Shown here one piece after another: positions 1 through 12,065 of a stretch of DNA of 64,000 nt. The DNA is from Norana najaformis (taxonomy: Eukaryota > Annelida > Clitellata > Crassiclitellata > Hormogastridae). The notes beneath the pieces were generated by a model. It was not told the DNA's origin, made no database searches, and saw nothing but the letters and a program-made list of their open reading frames with translations. How positions within the stretch are numbered: position 1 is the first letter of the stretch; each line of letters begins with the position of its first letter. Both the position numbers and the translations under genes were made by a program. The stretch lies in NCBI GenBank assembly GCA_964023275.1, contig OZ029914.1, positions 31,999,351 through 32,063,350 on the forward strand, in the 5' to 3' direction.

Positions 1-189
1 ATTAGTTTCTAGATTTGATTCCATTATTTCTCAAAGTTTTGTTTTCACTACTACCTTGTAACTTCTCCATTTAAACAAAACTTAAGTCTGCCAGCCCATC
101 TCCGTTCAGTGTTCACCTGTCACACCAACAGATATTGCACAATCATTGGACACTGTGACACTTGTATCTTGTATCAGGATGATGTCGGG

Positions 190-460
190 TTCTCGAGCAT
201 TCTCTGTAGTTGGTCCACGGCTTTAGAATTCACTGCCCAGTTCTCTTCGATCTGTCAGTTCTTCATTGTCATTCAGGTCTAAACTTAGTGTTCATCTCTT
301 TGAACTTACCCTCCCTAGCCTAGCTTCTGGCTTCTCTGATCTATTGGAATTCAAGCGGGCTTCTCCAATGGATTATAATTATTGATTGTGATTACAATTT
401 TATTTGAAGCAACAATCAGTTGATGCCTTGGGCATTATGGTAATGATGCTGTAGAAATCA
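190..460 (+). repeat. 3' end fragment of a CR1/L2-like LINE, in an intron
   Basis: Translated on the plus strand the stretch reads like the C-terminal end of a CR1/L2/jockey-type reverse transcriptase: a 'VVGPR' motif, then an 'NSLPSSLRSVS' motif, then a basic 'FRSKLSVHLFEL' segment. It is followed by a degenerate tail with 'gatgccttgggcattatgg'. The same tail type recurs near 6510 and 50110. The copy is 5'-truncated and has an in-frame stop. It lies upstream of the first visible coding exon, so it is intronic or upstream sequence. Confidence 0.5.
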
Positions 461-1052
461 TTAGTACAGATTAGGACAGAGGACAATTTGCAATGGTTGA
501 AATAAATTCCAAATAGCACTGAATTATAAAAGTCTGAAATTTTTATGTTTTGATGATACTATATGCTTTGATCATTTTCTTTCTGCAAGTTTTTTGTCCA
601 TTAACCTGAACTTCTTTTTGCCACGTAAACTACTCATAGCATCCCATTGTCTGCACTGTCCTGTTTTTACTCAGTGTCATTGCCTTTTATGAAGAAGTTA
701 AAACTGTAGTGACAGACCTTCAGGAAGTGAAAAACTGTAGCATAAATAGGTAGCTGCACAACTTATTTTGGCATAAGGTCTGGTATATGAGTACGTAAGT
801 AAGCACATAATGATGGAGAAGCATTTTGCCTTAAAAATTTCTAAAATGCAAATGAAATTGCCAAAATATCAATTCAAATCCCAATCTTTTGCTTTCATGT
901 TGAATTTTTAAGTTTTTGAATTGAATCTCAAATAGGATTTAAAACCTGATTTAAGTTGAATCATGATTTGGATCTGCCGATCAGTTTTTCCCTCTTAAAT
1001 TGTGTATGAATCTGGTGGTCAGTATGCATTGTATTTTGTGTTTCTGTTCTAG

Positions 1053-1216
1053 AGAGTAATGGCATGAAAAATCTTCCATTGTCTCCTCCAAACAGTGACA
1101 GTGATGGCAGCCTGAGCCCTCTGAGATCAGACAGACCTAACATCACACAGACTCAGCTGTCACAAAATGTGGCCCAACAAAAGCCAAAGATTACTACATC
1201 ACTGCTTTCAAACTCT
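1053..1216 (+). CDS. CREB3-like exon: Ser/Pro-rich linker before the bZIP
   Basis: The acceptor is 'tttctgttctag' and the donor is 'TCT|gtgagt'. The segment is rich in Ser, Pro, Gln and Asp ('LSPPNSDSDGSLSPL'), as is usual between the activation domain and the bZIP region in this family. It starts two bases into a codon and ends in phase 0. The real start codon is in an exon left of the window, so the internal ATG at 1064 is not the start. Confidence 0.75.
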
Positions 1217-4200
1217 GTGAGTTATTCATGCAGTTGTTTGTTAAGGAAGCCATTTCATTTCTTTGGGAAAATCTGTTCATTTGCTGACTGTCATGAATTC
1301 ATCAGCAAGTAATGTGTGGTTGATACACTTGAGGCACGTGCCTATTTTATACTGTTGCAAATTATATACATATAGGAAAACAATGACATTCTGAACTCAC
1401 AGTGTGCAAAATGTGACAATGTAACTATTGTAGACAAGCACAAATTAAATTGTCTGCATGTCTTTTCTGTAGTAATTAAGTTTGTCATTTAAATTGACTA
1501 CCACGTTTTTTCAGATGCCTTCATCTGGCCTGATAATTTTGTCTGAAGAGGAGGAGCGCACCCTCATATCTGAAGGATATCCAGTTCCTACAAAATGGCC
1601 GCTTACCAAACAAGAAGAAAAAATCTTGAAAAAGATTCAGCGTAAAATTAAAAATAAGGTAGGAATGAGCTTTGCTTCATAATATAGAGGAATTCTCATT
1701 TATCAATCAAAAACTGCAGTTGTACATGTAAGTCTAAATATTTCTCCTGTAGCTGTATGATAACAGTTTTGATTAACGTTTGGGTGAAACTCTTGATCCA
1801 TTTAATTATTAATTATTTTTGTTCCTTATTTGTGTGTTTTGATCTTTTCATTGCTGTGTTTTAATCTTTTCATTATTGCCCTTTGTTTTTACCTTTTGAC
1901 TTTTGCACAATGTCAAGATTTTAACCATGTAGAGATTAATTTGTGTAAGTCTGAATACAATTTTAATAGAATTATAACACTATGATGTTTTATTTAAAGA
2001 TGCTTTATTATGAGATAGTTATCAGTGCTTTTTATTCTTCCACCAATATTGCTGATGTTGGCATGATAAAGATTGCTTGCAATTGATTAGTGTGAATATC
2101 TTTTTAGGTATCAGCACAAGAAAGTAGAAGAAAAAAGAAGGACTACATAGACAACCTAGAAAAAAGGTTACTTAACAAACTTTAAATAATTTTTTAATTA
2201 GAATTTCAGTAGTTGGGCATCATCTACCAAGTGTGCAAAAGGAAATGCTTAATAGGTCATTGTCTGTTACTTAAACTTTAAAATATGTTTTAATTTTCTG
2301 GACGATTAGATGAGAAAATGCAGGCCTGTCATCATTTGCACTTTACAAAGCAATTTTGACAACCTGTCTGTTGCAGACTGACTATGTTTAAGCAGAAGTT
2401 TCTGCAGTCTCTGCAAACTAAGAAACATGTTCCTGCAAAGGACAATGATCAGCTGTTGATCACCTGGACAGTGACTTAAGATTTATCAGCTGAAGTGCAT
2501 TTTTGCTGCTGCTGAGTGTTTGAAAAAGGTAATGGTACTAAATACATAAATATGGGATTTTATTTCGATGTCTTGTACAAATGTGAAGTGCTTAAGAGAT
2601 TTTTATTTGTTTTGCCAATTTTGTAGGCTTGAAGCCAGTAATCAGGAGAACACGAGTCTGAAGAAGAAAGTAGAGAAACTCGAGCATGGCAACAGGTATG
2701 GCATCTGAGGCATTTGCATGGCATGGGTATGGAGAATGCAGTCGCTTGGGAACAGAAGTTTGGATAAATTGTTTTTGAAGAAATGAATGGATGGTGGACT
2801 GAGTACTAAAAATGTGTCAGACATGTGAAAGAGAAAATTTGTTGTGTAGATAAGGAAATGGCACTGTGGACTAAATATTTGTTCAGATAATTTGTTTTTG
2901 CTGAAGTCAGCTCTGCCATCCCATTCCTGCATTCGGCATCAAAGTAGATTGGCCATAAACTCTTCAACTTCCTACTTACTGCATTTCTGTAATCTGTCTT
3001 CATTGTCTTAGCATTTTATTGTAATTATAATTAGGCACATGACCAGTAAATAGTAGTTCCTTTGCAAGGGAGACTCATCGCAAAATGAAACCGTGATGAA
3101 GGTGAATGGTTTTAAGCCATTGATTGAATTATGGCTTTCTTTAACCCAATACAGACGCGTAGGTAGTGATTGGTAGTATATGGGTCACGACGAGCTGGTA
3201 GTAATTGGTAGTGGGTATGTACTATTATGTAGACGGCTCTCAGCCTATCACAAACGTTATATTTTTGAAACCTTACATCAATTAGGCCAAGATATTATAA
3301 TTAAGTACAGAAATAAGTGGAAGATATTTTTAGAATTCGGTTATAAACATAAAAATCGACCAATCAAATCGGACATTTAAATCACGAATTTAAATAACCC
3401 AAAATGGCGGCGTGTTGTTGTTGTGGCCTTACTGACGACGAAATTCGGCAAATTCTTGACGAATTTGCATCAGATGATGACAGTTTTGACTCATCTGACA
3501 ATAAAAACCTGTCTTTTGCCACCAGTGAAGAAGATAAAGTGGTTTTGGCTAAAGAACATTCTGACATCGACTCCGAATTAGACGGCTACGGATACACGCT
3601 AGCGGACCGTGAAACTGGGTCAGGCGGATGACTTGGGCGAGATAGACAGGACTGAACAAGTAGCAGATATTCCAATTTGACCCCTAACTGTTCCATTTAC
3701 AAACGTCTGTGGCGGACCAGCCCCTGATGCACCATTTTTGAAATTTTTCTAACTGCTTTTGGATAAGCTTTTTTGATGTGCTAGTTGAACAGACCAGGCC
3801 TGCATGGTGAGCAGAGTAGGTCAAATGCACAGAAGGCAGGTAAACCCCACAGAATAAAATGGAAACCTACTTCTCCTCTAGCATCTTATGTTTTAGAGAA
3901 CAAGATCAAGAATCCCAAAGGCTGCCCCAAGAAGACTGGATATAATTGTGAAGCATGTAAAGTTGCTTTGTGCAAAGTTTTATGCTTCCACATTTGCAAC
4001 GAGCAAAATCAGATAGTGGTTCTGTGGAGGGTAAGGAAGGTAAGCAATATAACACATCGATACAATGTTAAAATTTCCATTCTAAAATGTCTTCTTAGAA
4101 CTGTTCAGTCCAGTCTATTGAGAAAAAGGAGTCGATTCAGGAGGCTTCATCCATCTTCAAGGTGACCATCCGGTGCACTCAGGCATTCATAAAAATGGCC

Positions 4201-6995
4201 CTTTTTTAGAACTACCAAATATTTGTAAAGGAAACAAACGTCAGTGTGTTTGCCTCTCTGTGTGCCTGGGTTGTTGTAATGTTACTGTTGTTGTCCTGTT
4301 GGTGTGCATGCTGCAGTGTTTTTGATGTCGTGGTTTTATTACTATGTATGTGTTTGGGAGGTGATGGGGTGAGTAGGCAACTTTGATTGCCCCAAAATTT
4401 TTCTATCAAAAACTGGACAAAAGGATTGAAAGAGTAGATAAAAGGCTAAGGAATGATGTTAACCTTATATCTGTTTGCCAAAAATTACCAAGATCTGATA
4501 AGTTAAAAATTTCTTAATTTTTAGGCATTTCTTGTTACTCCTCTGGTACGACTACTGTCTGCATACTAAAAATATTATATCTCCTTCATTTATGAAAATA
4601 TTTTCAAACTTTTTTGGAGGTTTTGTCTGATATTAATTGCTGCACAGTTCTTGTGCTGACACTACATGAGTTGTCACTGAAAATGTTTTCTATAGGGGTT
4701 TGAACATGAAAAAAGTTTTCAAATGGGGTGGGTACAGTTTGGGGCAACTATGGGTACCTTCAAAATTTTTTTCTCAAAAACTGGAAGATGGTTTGAAAGA
4801 GGAAATAAAATGCTAAAGAATGATGTTAACCTCAAGTCTGTATGTCGAAGAATGACCAAGATCTGATAAGTTAGACATTTCTTACTTTTCAGGTGTTTTC
4901 TTATATTTCCTTCAATTTGTACGACTTCATCTTACATACTAAAAATACTGTATCTCCTTCATTTATGAAAATATTTTCAAAATTCTTGTGAGGTTTTGTC
5001 TGGTATTGATTTCTGCACGATTTTTGTGCTGACACTACATATGTTGTCCCTGAAAATGTTTTTCCATAGGAACCTGAACATGAAAAACGTTTTAAACATG
5101 GGGTGGGGTACGGTTTGGGGCAACTTTGGGTACCCCAACATTTTTTGTATCAAAAACTAGACGAATGGATGGGAAGAGGAGATAAGATGCTAAAGATTGA
5201 TGGTAACCACATGTCTGTAGGTCAAGAACTGACTGAGATACAACAAGTTGAAAACTATTTAATTAATAGGCGTTTTCCGGTAAAAATCGCTCGTCGTCAG
5301 GGCCTAGGCGGAAAAATTTCTCTCGTCGGTTAAGGGTTAATATCTAATACCTTGTAATAAAAATTAATAGTCAGTTTCACATATTTTGTGTAAAGGTATT
5401 ACAATCCTCGATTAAGAACCGCTTAATCCTCGATTAAGAACTACTGAATTTGGTTTTGGCTGATGAGAAATGAGGAGAATGAGGATCTAACCGAATTGAT
5501 TTTGTCTTTGTTTTTCAGGGTTCTTATGTCACAGATTGAACAGCTTAAGAGGGCCATGCAGTCCGTTTCAGCACAGACATCGACTTATGTCATGGTCAGG
5601 GATTTTTTTACTATCCTTTAGTTGACAGTGATTTTTAGGGTTTTGTTGAAGTTTGTCTGAAAAAATCATTTCAGTAAATGATCTTTAAGAGGTTCCTAAA
5701 TGCTGTTTTTTTGCAGGCTAGCCATGTTATAATAATTAGAGGATTTTGCTAGTTTGGGTGATGTACACAGCCATTCATGTAAAAGGCTGGTAATAGATAT
5801 TACTTTTGATCATGCAAGAGGCTGTTACTGAGTTGCTAAAATAATTGGAAATATTTTTGGATGAAGCATTAGTAATCGGTTTGAGCATTAGGCAGAGACA
5901 TCCATTTCCATGCATCAGATGGCACTGTGCTTTAGGGAAGGTCTTAGATGATGCTGTACAGGTTATGCAATTACAATACATTGTATTAGAAACCACAATA
6001 CTTCTTCCTCTTCCACATAACGGTGCATTGTGTTTGTAGTTGAAGTGGTTAAATATTTTGTGTTTGGACTTTTTCTAGGTGTTTGTGTTGTTCTTTGCCA
6101 TTTTTCTTGGCGCTTGGAGTCCTCTGACTTCTCTGCGTTTCTCTCCCGGTTCCTCCTCATCGGTAGAACTTGCGAACCAACGACTTGGAAAGTCTTTTCC
6201 CTCAGGTCCACTTCCATCTGGTTCGCATGTGGCTCTTGACAGCAGTGATTACAAGACTCCTAGCAGTGAGTATTCATTGTTTGACGCATGTGCTAGGTTC
6301 CCAATGTTCCCAAGTATCCAGCCATGAACTCTGAGATTTCCTATCTGGTTCTGCCCACTGCTGTGCATGTTCTGTTATATTATTTAGATCAGGACTGAGG
6401 AGTTGCCTTTGTCAGATTGCTCATTCTCCGCGACCTGTCTTCCGGTCACTGGGCTGTAGGGATTTCAACTGGTCCTGTCGGGTGGATTGTAGTTTTGGAA
6501 CAACCCTCAGTTTATGCCTTGTGCATTATAATAACAGCGCTGAAGAAGTTTCCAGATTAGATTAGCTTAGGTTATTGAGCACACTTGGTATTGCCGGATC
6601 TTTTTAAACTCTGTAAATTTGAGTCCAAAAAGAAGTGATGTTGATGTTCTCAGGGCTGAATGTCATCCGACTGTTTACTTTTGTTTCTAGTGAAATCACG
6701 AACGCTGCTGTCCATTGCTGAAGACCTTGAAGATGCAAATGATGCTTCACCATCTGCAACCTGCTTCAGTGGAGTACTGAGCTGGCTGCTGCACTCCGGG
6801 GCCAAAGCAAAGCACTCGGAACAGCTAGACAACGTTCCCACTGCTTCCGCGCCTTTGGAGGTGAAAGGTCAGAGTTCAGTTGGAAGGTCTTTGGAAAACG
6901 AGACACAGTGGAAAGCAAGTGGGGGACAGATACCAGCTGGTGTTGACATGATCTACACATCGGATTTCATCACAGTTCCTGCATCAGAAAGTTAA
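1053..6995 (+). CDS. CREB3-family (OASIS-type) membrane-bound bZIP transcription factor, 3' seven exons
   Basis: Seven exons join in frame (1053-1216, 1515-1658, 2108-2166, 2627-2695, 5519-5594, 6079-6265, 6691-6995) with intron phases 0, 0, 2, 2, 0, 1 and GT-AG borders. The product has the CREB3-family box before the basic region ('EGYPVPTKWPLTKQEEK'), the basic region ('SAQESRRKKKDYI'), a leucine zipper, a hydrophobic segment ('VFVLFFAIFLGAW') and, about 55 residues later, 'RTLL', which fits the site-1 protease RxxL consensus. Family members sit in the ER membrane, are cut by S1P and S2P in the Golgi, and send the bZIP part to the nucleus to activate secretory or ER-stress genes. The N-terminal activation-domain exons lie upstream of the window. 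The closest relatives appear to be CREB3L1-L4; I cannot assign an orthologue. No frame-disrupting changes were seen, so it is probably functional. Confidence 0.9.
1515..1658 (+). CDS. CREB3-like exon: conserved pre-basic box
   Basis: The acceptor is 'cgttttttcag' and the donor is 'AATAAG|gtagga'. It encodes 48 codons with the family-diagnostic 'LSEEEERTLISEGYPVPTKW' and 'ILKKIQRKIKNK', which leads directly into the basic region. Both borders are phase 0. This block distinguishes CREB3/OASIS proteins from other bZIPs. Confidence 0.92.
2108..2166 (+). CDS. CREB3-like exon: DNA-binding basic region
   Basis: A 59-bp exon with acceptor 'ctttttag' and donor 'AAAAAG|gttact'. It encodes the basic region 'VSAQESRRKKKDYIDNLEK'. 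The spacing of Gln, Glu, Ser, Arg and Arg is the DNA-contact pattern of CREB3 proteins. It ends in phase 2, and the split Arg codon is completed at 2627. Confidence 0.92.
2627..2695 (+). CDS. CREB3-like exon: leucine zipper part 1
   Basis: A 69-bp exon with acceptor 'ccaattttgtag' and donor 'AACAG|gtatgg'. It encodes heptad-patterned residues ('LEASNQENTSLKKKVEKLE') that continue the basic region as the dimerising zipper. Both borders are phase 2. The following intron carries the piggyBac-derived insertion. Confidence 0.9.
3404..3631 (+). pseudogene. piggyBac transposase N-terminal remnant
   Basis: An ORF of 75 codons starts at an ATG in 'aaaATGGCGG'. It is strongly acidic ('LDEFASDDDSFDSSD', 'EEDKVVLAKEHSDIDSE'), the composition of piggyBac-family N-termini. 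It stops at 3631 without entering the transposase core. It is a remnant of the autonomous ancestor rather than a functional gene. Confidence 0.55.
3785..3985 (+). pseudogene. piggyBac transposase C-terminal Cys-rich remnant
   Basis: The reading frame contains 'IKNPKGCPKKTGYNCEACKV' followed by 'ALCKVLCFHI'. Closely spaced CxxC and CxxxC cysteines at the very C-terminus are typical of the piggyBac zinc-binding tail. It lies about 150 bp after the N-terminal remnant, so about 1.3 kb or more of catalytic sequence is absent. The open frame continues to 4165 without family resemblance. Confidence 0.5.
4356..5235 (+). repeat. Tandem repeat of about 370 bp, 2.3 copies, inside the piggyBac element
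   Basis: Copies begin near 4356, 4726 and 5099, each with 'GGGGTGGGTACAGTTTGGGG'-like sequence, then 'tcaaaaactgga', 'gctaaagaatgatgttaacc', 'gaccaagatctgataagtta' and 'gaacatgaaaaa' in the same order. The third copy stops after about 135 bp. The copies are diverged, so the amplification is old. It fills most of the element's 3' half. Confidence 0.7.
5519..5594 (+). CDS. CREB3-like exon: leucine zipper end
   Basis: A 76-bp exon with acceptor 'gtttttcag' and donor 'GTCATG|gtcagg'. It completes the zipper ('VLMSQIEQLKRAMQSV') and leads to 'QTSTYVM'. A similar Gln-Thr-Ser-Thr segment precedes the membrane helix in vertebrate CREB3L proteins. It enters in phase 2 and leaves in phase 0. Confidence 0.88.
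6079..6265 (+). CDS. CREB3-like exon: transmembrane segment and lumenal start
   Basis: The acceptor is 'ctttttctag' and the donor is 'CTAGCA|gtgagt'. The first 13 residues are hydrophobic ('VFVLFFAIFLGAW') and, with the preceding residues, form the single membrane anchor. A Ser/Pro-rich lumenal stretch follows. It ends in phase 1 and joins 6691 in frame to give '...TPSMKSRTLL...'. Confidence 0.88.
6691..6995 (+). CDS. CREB3-like last exon: S1P site and lumenal tail
   Basis: The acceptor is 'cttttgtttctag' and the stop codon is TAA at 6993-6995. The exon opens with 'KSRTLLSIAEDLED'. RTLL matches the RxxL site-1 protease motif at the expected distance from the membrane helix. The remaining 90 or so residues are a low-complexity lumenal tail with little recognisable conservation, as in other family members. 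Confidence 0.85.
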
Positions 6996-8270
6996 CTGTA
7001 GAAAATTATTCAGTTTGCTCTTGTTTTAAGGTTATCTGTACAGAAGGTATAAATATTTCAATTTCACGAGTGCCTTGTGAACAGAAGAGGAACATGAGGC
7101 ACAACACAAGATGTGATGCATTTAGTCATTCAGTTAGCCAGCAAGTGACGCAATTCAACAATCGATTTATCGTCGCTTGGCTGAGGTTTTACGACGTGCT
7201 GCTGAGGTTGAGAAATGCGTGATTATGTAGAACATGATGACTCGGTGAGTTGCTCGCATGCAGTTGCACGATGTGGAGTTTGGGTAGTAGCAGGTTGGCT
7301 GATTGAAAGCAGCCTATTGACTATGAATTACTTGGACCTGATTAGGCAGTGTGATGCCTGATTATTCACACCATCACAATTATTTATGAATACTTGGACA
7401 TTGTTGGGCAAAGTGCTGCTGATTATGCACAGTCTTGGTTTATTCATGAATTGTTTAAACCTTGATTTGTTAAAATTGACAATCGCTTTCATAATTTGAC
7501 TAAATTATTGATGTATTTGAAATTTTTTTAGAAGCCTAAAAATTGTAGGAGATCCATCTGGGGATTAAGTTATTAGCAAACTAATTGATTTACAAGTAGG
7601 CTGAAACAGTCACAAAAGCCAGCCTGGACAGAGACAGATAAAAGAGAAAAACAGTATTAGCAAGAGGGAGATGCTGTTAAAAAGAAATGAGAGTTTAAAT
7701 GATGCTTATAGAGCAATGAAGACTAACAAAGAGGAAGAAACTGACACAGAGACATCACAAAGTCATTTACTGCTACTGTATTTGAGGACACTCTGAGACA
7801 AAGGCACACAAAACTGCAAATGCAGTCACTATATGCAGTGCCAAATCTCTTGGATGTTTATTTCACCAGTAAAAGCTGCCTGCCAGTTATCAGCTTACGT
7901 CAGTTGAGAACGACTGTCCAAAGGGTTGTCAGCAGATGTGTACGTTCAAATTACTCTGCGTTATGTTGTTGGTTTGGAGGGTTTTGTAACATTATAATCC
8001 AATTTACAGTTAGTTTCATGTTTACATTGTGTTGGGCAATGGGCATAATCAAGAACTTCATAAAGGAAGTCTGTTCAGATGGTATTGGATATTGTTATTA
8101 CATATTGTTGAGTGACTTTCTGGTAAATCACTGACTGCCACATGTGAGTGAATGCAAATGGTGGTGCCATACTCTTTTTCTGTATCGTCTTGGGTTTGAG
8201 TCCGTGTGCATCGTGAAGTTGACAGTGCCTTCTTGAGCCTCATGCAATGCACAAGGAGGCTGTCCAGTTG

Positions 8271-8271
<1 letters not shown>

Positions 8272-8361
<90 letters not shown>
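8272..8361. repeat. (TA)n microsatellite, about 90 bp
   Basis: An uninterrupted run of alternating T and A. The length is likely polymorphic or compressed in assembly. Confidence 0.97.
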
Positions 8362-8365
<4 letters not shown>

Positions 8366-9811
8366 GAATGCGCCTTTTGAGAACCTCTCAGAGGCTGTGC
8401 TGCATTTGCATTCAGATGACAATTGCAGTTTCATCACGAACCAGAGACAAGATTATGTCGTAGATATGCAATTACCCAGTAAACATGATTATTGATTGGA
8501 CATTTGAACTGCATTTGCACTGGCATCCATTTTTCATGATGGTTATGGACAAGTGGCAAAGAAACCAATTTTCTGTTCTCTTGTGCAGGTTTTGGTCTGA
8601 TTTTGCTTTTTTGTGACACTAATAATTAGTAGTGCCACTTTTGCTCTAGAATTGGAAACACAAAATACAGGGCTACAAAACACATTCTGTAGTCACTGCA
8701 TATCACCCTTGCTTGCATATCAGTAATCATTGTATGTGCTCACAAAGAAAGGAGATTGTTTCACCTTAGGTGTATCATTATTACCCTCATTATCTCAGTT
8801 GCTTGAATTGTGCTGCAAATTCAGATTGAATGATTGTTCCAGTGAACACGAACTTACGCTAGATTCTGTAACCTTGGAAATGCAGTGTATTTTCACTGCA
8901 GATGCTGTGTTTTCTTGTAATTCTCAGTTGTAAATTGACAAATCTGCATTCTTATATAAATTATATATCCAGAAACAGCGAATCTGCAGAAGTGACTAGA
9001 GTATTACTATCTGTGCGCTGCCCACAGTGGGTGTATGTGGAATCTGAAAAATTGAATCTGTACAGGGTATAAATAATTGTGGAAATGTGCTTGCTGTGGG
9101 TCATGTTTGAAAATGAGTTACAGGATTAGATTCTAGTTGGTGATGATGTGTCTCGTCACGATGTTTGCTGAAGGCTGCTAGGTAAACACGGTCATGGATA
9201 TTAAACAGTCGAGTATGTTTTATCTTACACCTGTGCTTCAAGGTGGCCAAATGATGTGTTTTGGTAGCCTTCCTCTGCAGAAAAGAGCTCCAAAAAATTG
9301 CACATATGTTGGTACTGTATCCTGTATGATTCAGTTAAGTAGTACTGGTAGATGGGCAGATAGGGAAAACTGTTGTCATGATTTGTAACTGAAATGCTGT
9401 ACATAAATTATGTTTTCTGTATGAAATATAAGCTTCCATTGTAGTACTTGTTCTTTCTGGAATTTTTTGTGTGCATATTCGGTGATACATACAGTCCACA
9501 GAAAGTAAATGCAGTCATTTGCTGTTGTCTTTGTAATTATTGTTATTTAGGTATACGTATGTACTTGTTCATCCATATGTGTACATGTATATGAATATAT
9601 ATAACATATATGCAATGTTAATTGTATAAAAAAGATTGTGTATGTTATACATGTTGTATTTTCAAGCTGTTGATTAGGTACAGTTATGCATATACATATA
9701 TATAATGTCATTGTTTGAAAGATAAGTATATATAAATATAATATAAATATATAGCACATACTGTATATCATTATATGCAGATCTGTACAGGAACTTAATT
9801 CAGCCAAATGC

Positions 9812-9952
<141 letters not shown>

Positions 9953-10764
9953 GTTACACTTCACTTGTACTGCATGGCTGCTGTGAATTATCGTCTGATT
10001 TAATTAACTGTTGGTTTTGAGTTGTTTTAAACTCCAATTCGCAACAGTATAAACTTTGTGCCCAGTACCAAAAGATGAATTTTAGGTGATGTTGCATTTC
10101 TGTGAGTCGTTACTTGTGGCATTTTGCACCAATTCTAAGTGCTTGGCATGGCAATGATTTCTGGTGTTTGGTGAATTTTCCTTTTCCTGATGGCAGAATG
10201 TTTTTGCTCTGTTCACTTAACATGCTTCCTTAGAATATTTACTCATATTTGCTCGTTTAATTCTTGTTATGGTCATTATTATCTTGTACTTAATGGTGAC
10301 TATGCTTTTATTAGTTTATTTTTTAAATATATTTAAAAAGGTGTAGATAACTGTTGAATATTTAATTCAATTAAATGAACTAGAATAGCAAAACCTGTTT
10401 GCAGCTATTTCCTGTCATTCTCATGTGAAAATAAGTGAAAGCCACACAGTTCATGTGTCTGCCTTTCCAGCAACAGTCCACCTGTCCATAAACCCCACTT
10501 TTGTCTGTTCATTCACCTGTACATACATCCAGCAATCTGCACCTCCAGCTATTCATCACGTTGTCAGCTAATATGGCAACCCATCTGAATGAAGAGATCT
10601 CTGAATACATGCAATGAATACTGATTCCACCCACTCAGCCATTCATCTGGTTTTTGACCTACATGTATTTCAGTCAGCCCTGTGCTCATAAATCTTCCAT
10701 TACTCATCATCCCTATTTGTCTGCCAGTCTCCTGCTTGCTACTTTCTGTTTCATCACTGTACAT

Positions 10765-11440
10765 ACATTCACAGTGAGGTTCAAGTCTGGACCGCTACCA
10801 GGCCATGGCTCCAGCAGCGGAATGTGCTTCTGCTGCAGCCAGGATTTGACGGCCTTTGTACCATGACATGGTGCACCGTCCTGTTGGAAGTGGCTGATGT
10901 CATGGATGTTGATGAAGTTTGGCAGTTTCTCTTTCAGGATGTTCAGATACATGGTTCCATTTATTGTGGTGTTCTTTGGCACTATCCAAACCTCAGCCCG
11001 TCGAGCACCTGACACTGCTCCTCACACCAAGACCTTCGGTGTCTGCTTCACTGTCGGTATGACGTACTTGGGATTATGCTTTTGGTTAGGTGGTCTCCTC
11101 ACATGCCTGCAGAAACTGTAAAATTGTGTGAAAGTGCTCTCATCCAAAAACATTGTGCTTCCACAGGCCAGAAGTCCGCTGTTTGTACTTACGATAAAAG
11201 GTCAGCCTATCCTTAATGTTCTTCGGTGACCACTTCGGTTTTTGTGCAGGACAAAATGACTGCACAGCAGCATTGTGTAGTCTTCTTCGAATTGTTCTGT
11301 AGCTGGGTTTCTGGTCTGGAGACCCAGGGAATCTGGATCTGATCACACTTGAAGATGCCTTGGGTTAAAACTTTGCAATGTTCACAGTCGCAACATCAGC
11401 CCGAGTGCTGGTCACCTTCTGTGTCCCAAAGCGTGATTTG
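10765..11440 (-). pseudogene. Tc1/mariner (Tc1-like) transposase pseudogene
   Basis: The minus strand reads as a Tc1-type transposase with stops and breaks. Helix-turn-helix remnants ('PSYRTIRRRLHNAAV') are followed by a 'FGDESTF'-like first catalytic Asp near 11140. The second catalytic Asp lies in 'FQQDGAPCH' near 10880. The third block begins as 'GPDLN' but breaks off before the expected 'PIENLW' containing the last acidic residue. The C-terminus is therefore truncated near 10770 and the copy cannot be active. Confidence 0.85.
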
Positions 11441-12065
11441 AAGTAATGTTACGTTGTTCAGTTACCATTTCAATGTAGCAACGAACCGTTAACCTGAGAT
11501 TCAAATCTCTGAAATATAGGCGCGATCGGTATGTGAACCGCCGCACTCACGCACTGAGGCGCCTTGACGTAGGCCTACGCTATAACCAACAGCTATGCAG
11601 GCCCCTAAATTAGAATTAAAATCTTTTGAATTACTAGCGCCACATTAATTTAAATCTGTTTCATGGAAACAAGCTTATATCTTGGTGCTTATTCAATATC
11701 CAGATGATCTCCCTTCTGAATTCCGCCAATTCTCCTTTCCCGTACCCCTGCGGTCGTCCAGCAAACATTATCTGGCTCAAACCTCGCCATCACTGTAACA
11801 GGATTGGCTCACAGCGTCGACCAATCGCAGTTAGAAGCCGCAGCGAACATGAACTAACAGATACTTCGACAGCGCTCCTAGGCAGTTACGAGAAACACTG
11901 ACTCGTGAACACTAGATATAGAGCAACACGCTCCTCTAATTACGCTATTAGAGTATACATAATATATGATTATAATCGTCAAGGTGCTTCGTTCATTAAG
12001 TTCGATAGCATACCTTTACAATCACTCCTCAGGTTTCTTATGAAATCTTACACCGATACTCCTGT
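11440..12065. other. Intergenic, no gene recognised
   Basis: A short open frame lies at 11704-11901 without similarity I recognise. There is no splice context and no repeat of other window sequence. Confidence 0.4.

Larger units (their letters stand above)
3145..5336 (+). mobile_element. Internally deleted piggyBac element in an intron, TTAA target duplications
   Basis: TTAA at 3141-3144 and TTAA at 5337-5340 bracket the element. It starts CCC and ends GGG, as piggyBac elements do. The left end (CCCAATACAGACGCG) and the reverse complement of the right end (CCCTTAACCGACGAG) match at about 10 of 15 positions. It contains an acidic piggyBac-like N-terminus (3404-3631) and a Cys-rich piggyBac-like C-terminus (3785-3985), but the catalytic DDD core between them is missing. 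It is therefore a non-autonomous derivative about 2.2 kb long. The host splice sites on both sides are unaffected. Confidence 0.7.

Noticed and set aside
8240..8495. Open frames through the TA repeat encoding Tyr-Ile runs on both strands
   Set aside because: They are produced by the dinucleotide repeat itself, with no coding evidence. The same applies to 9808-10020.
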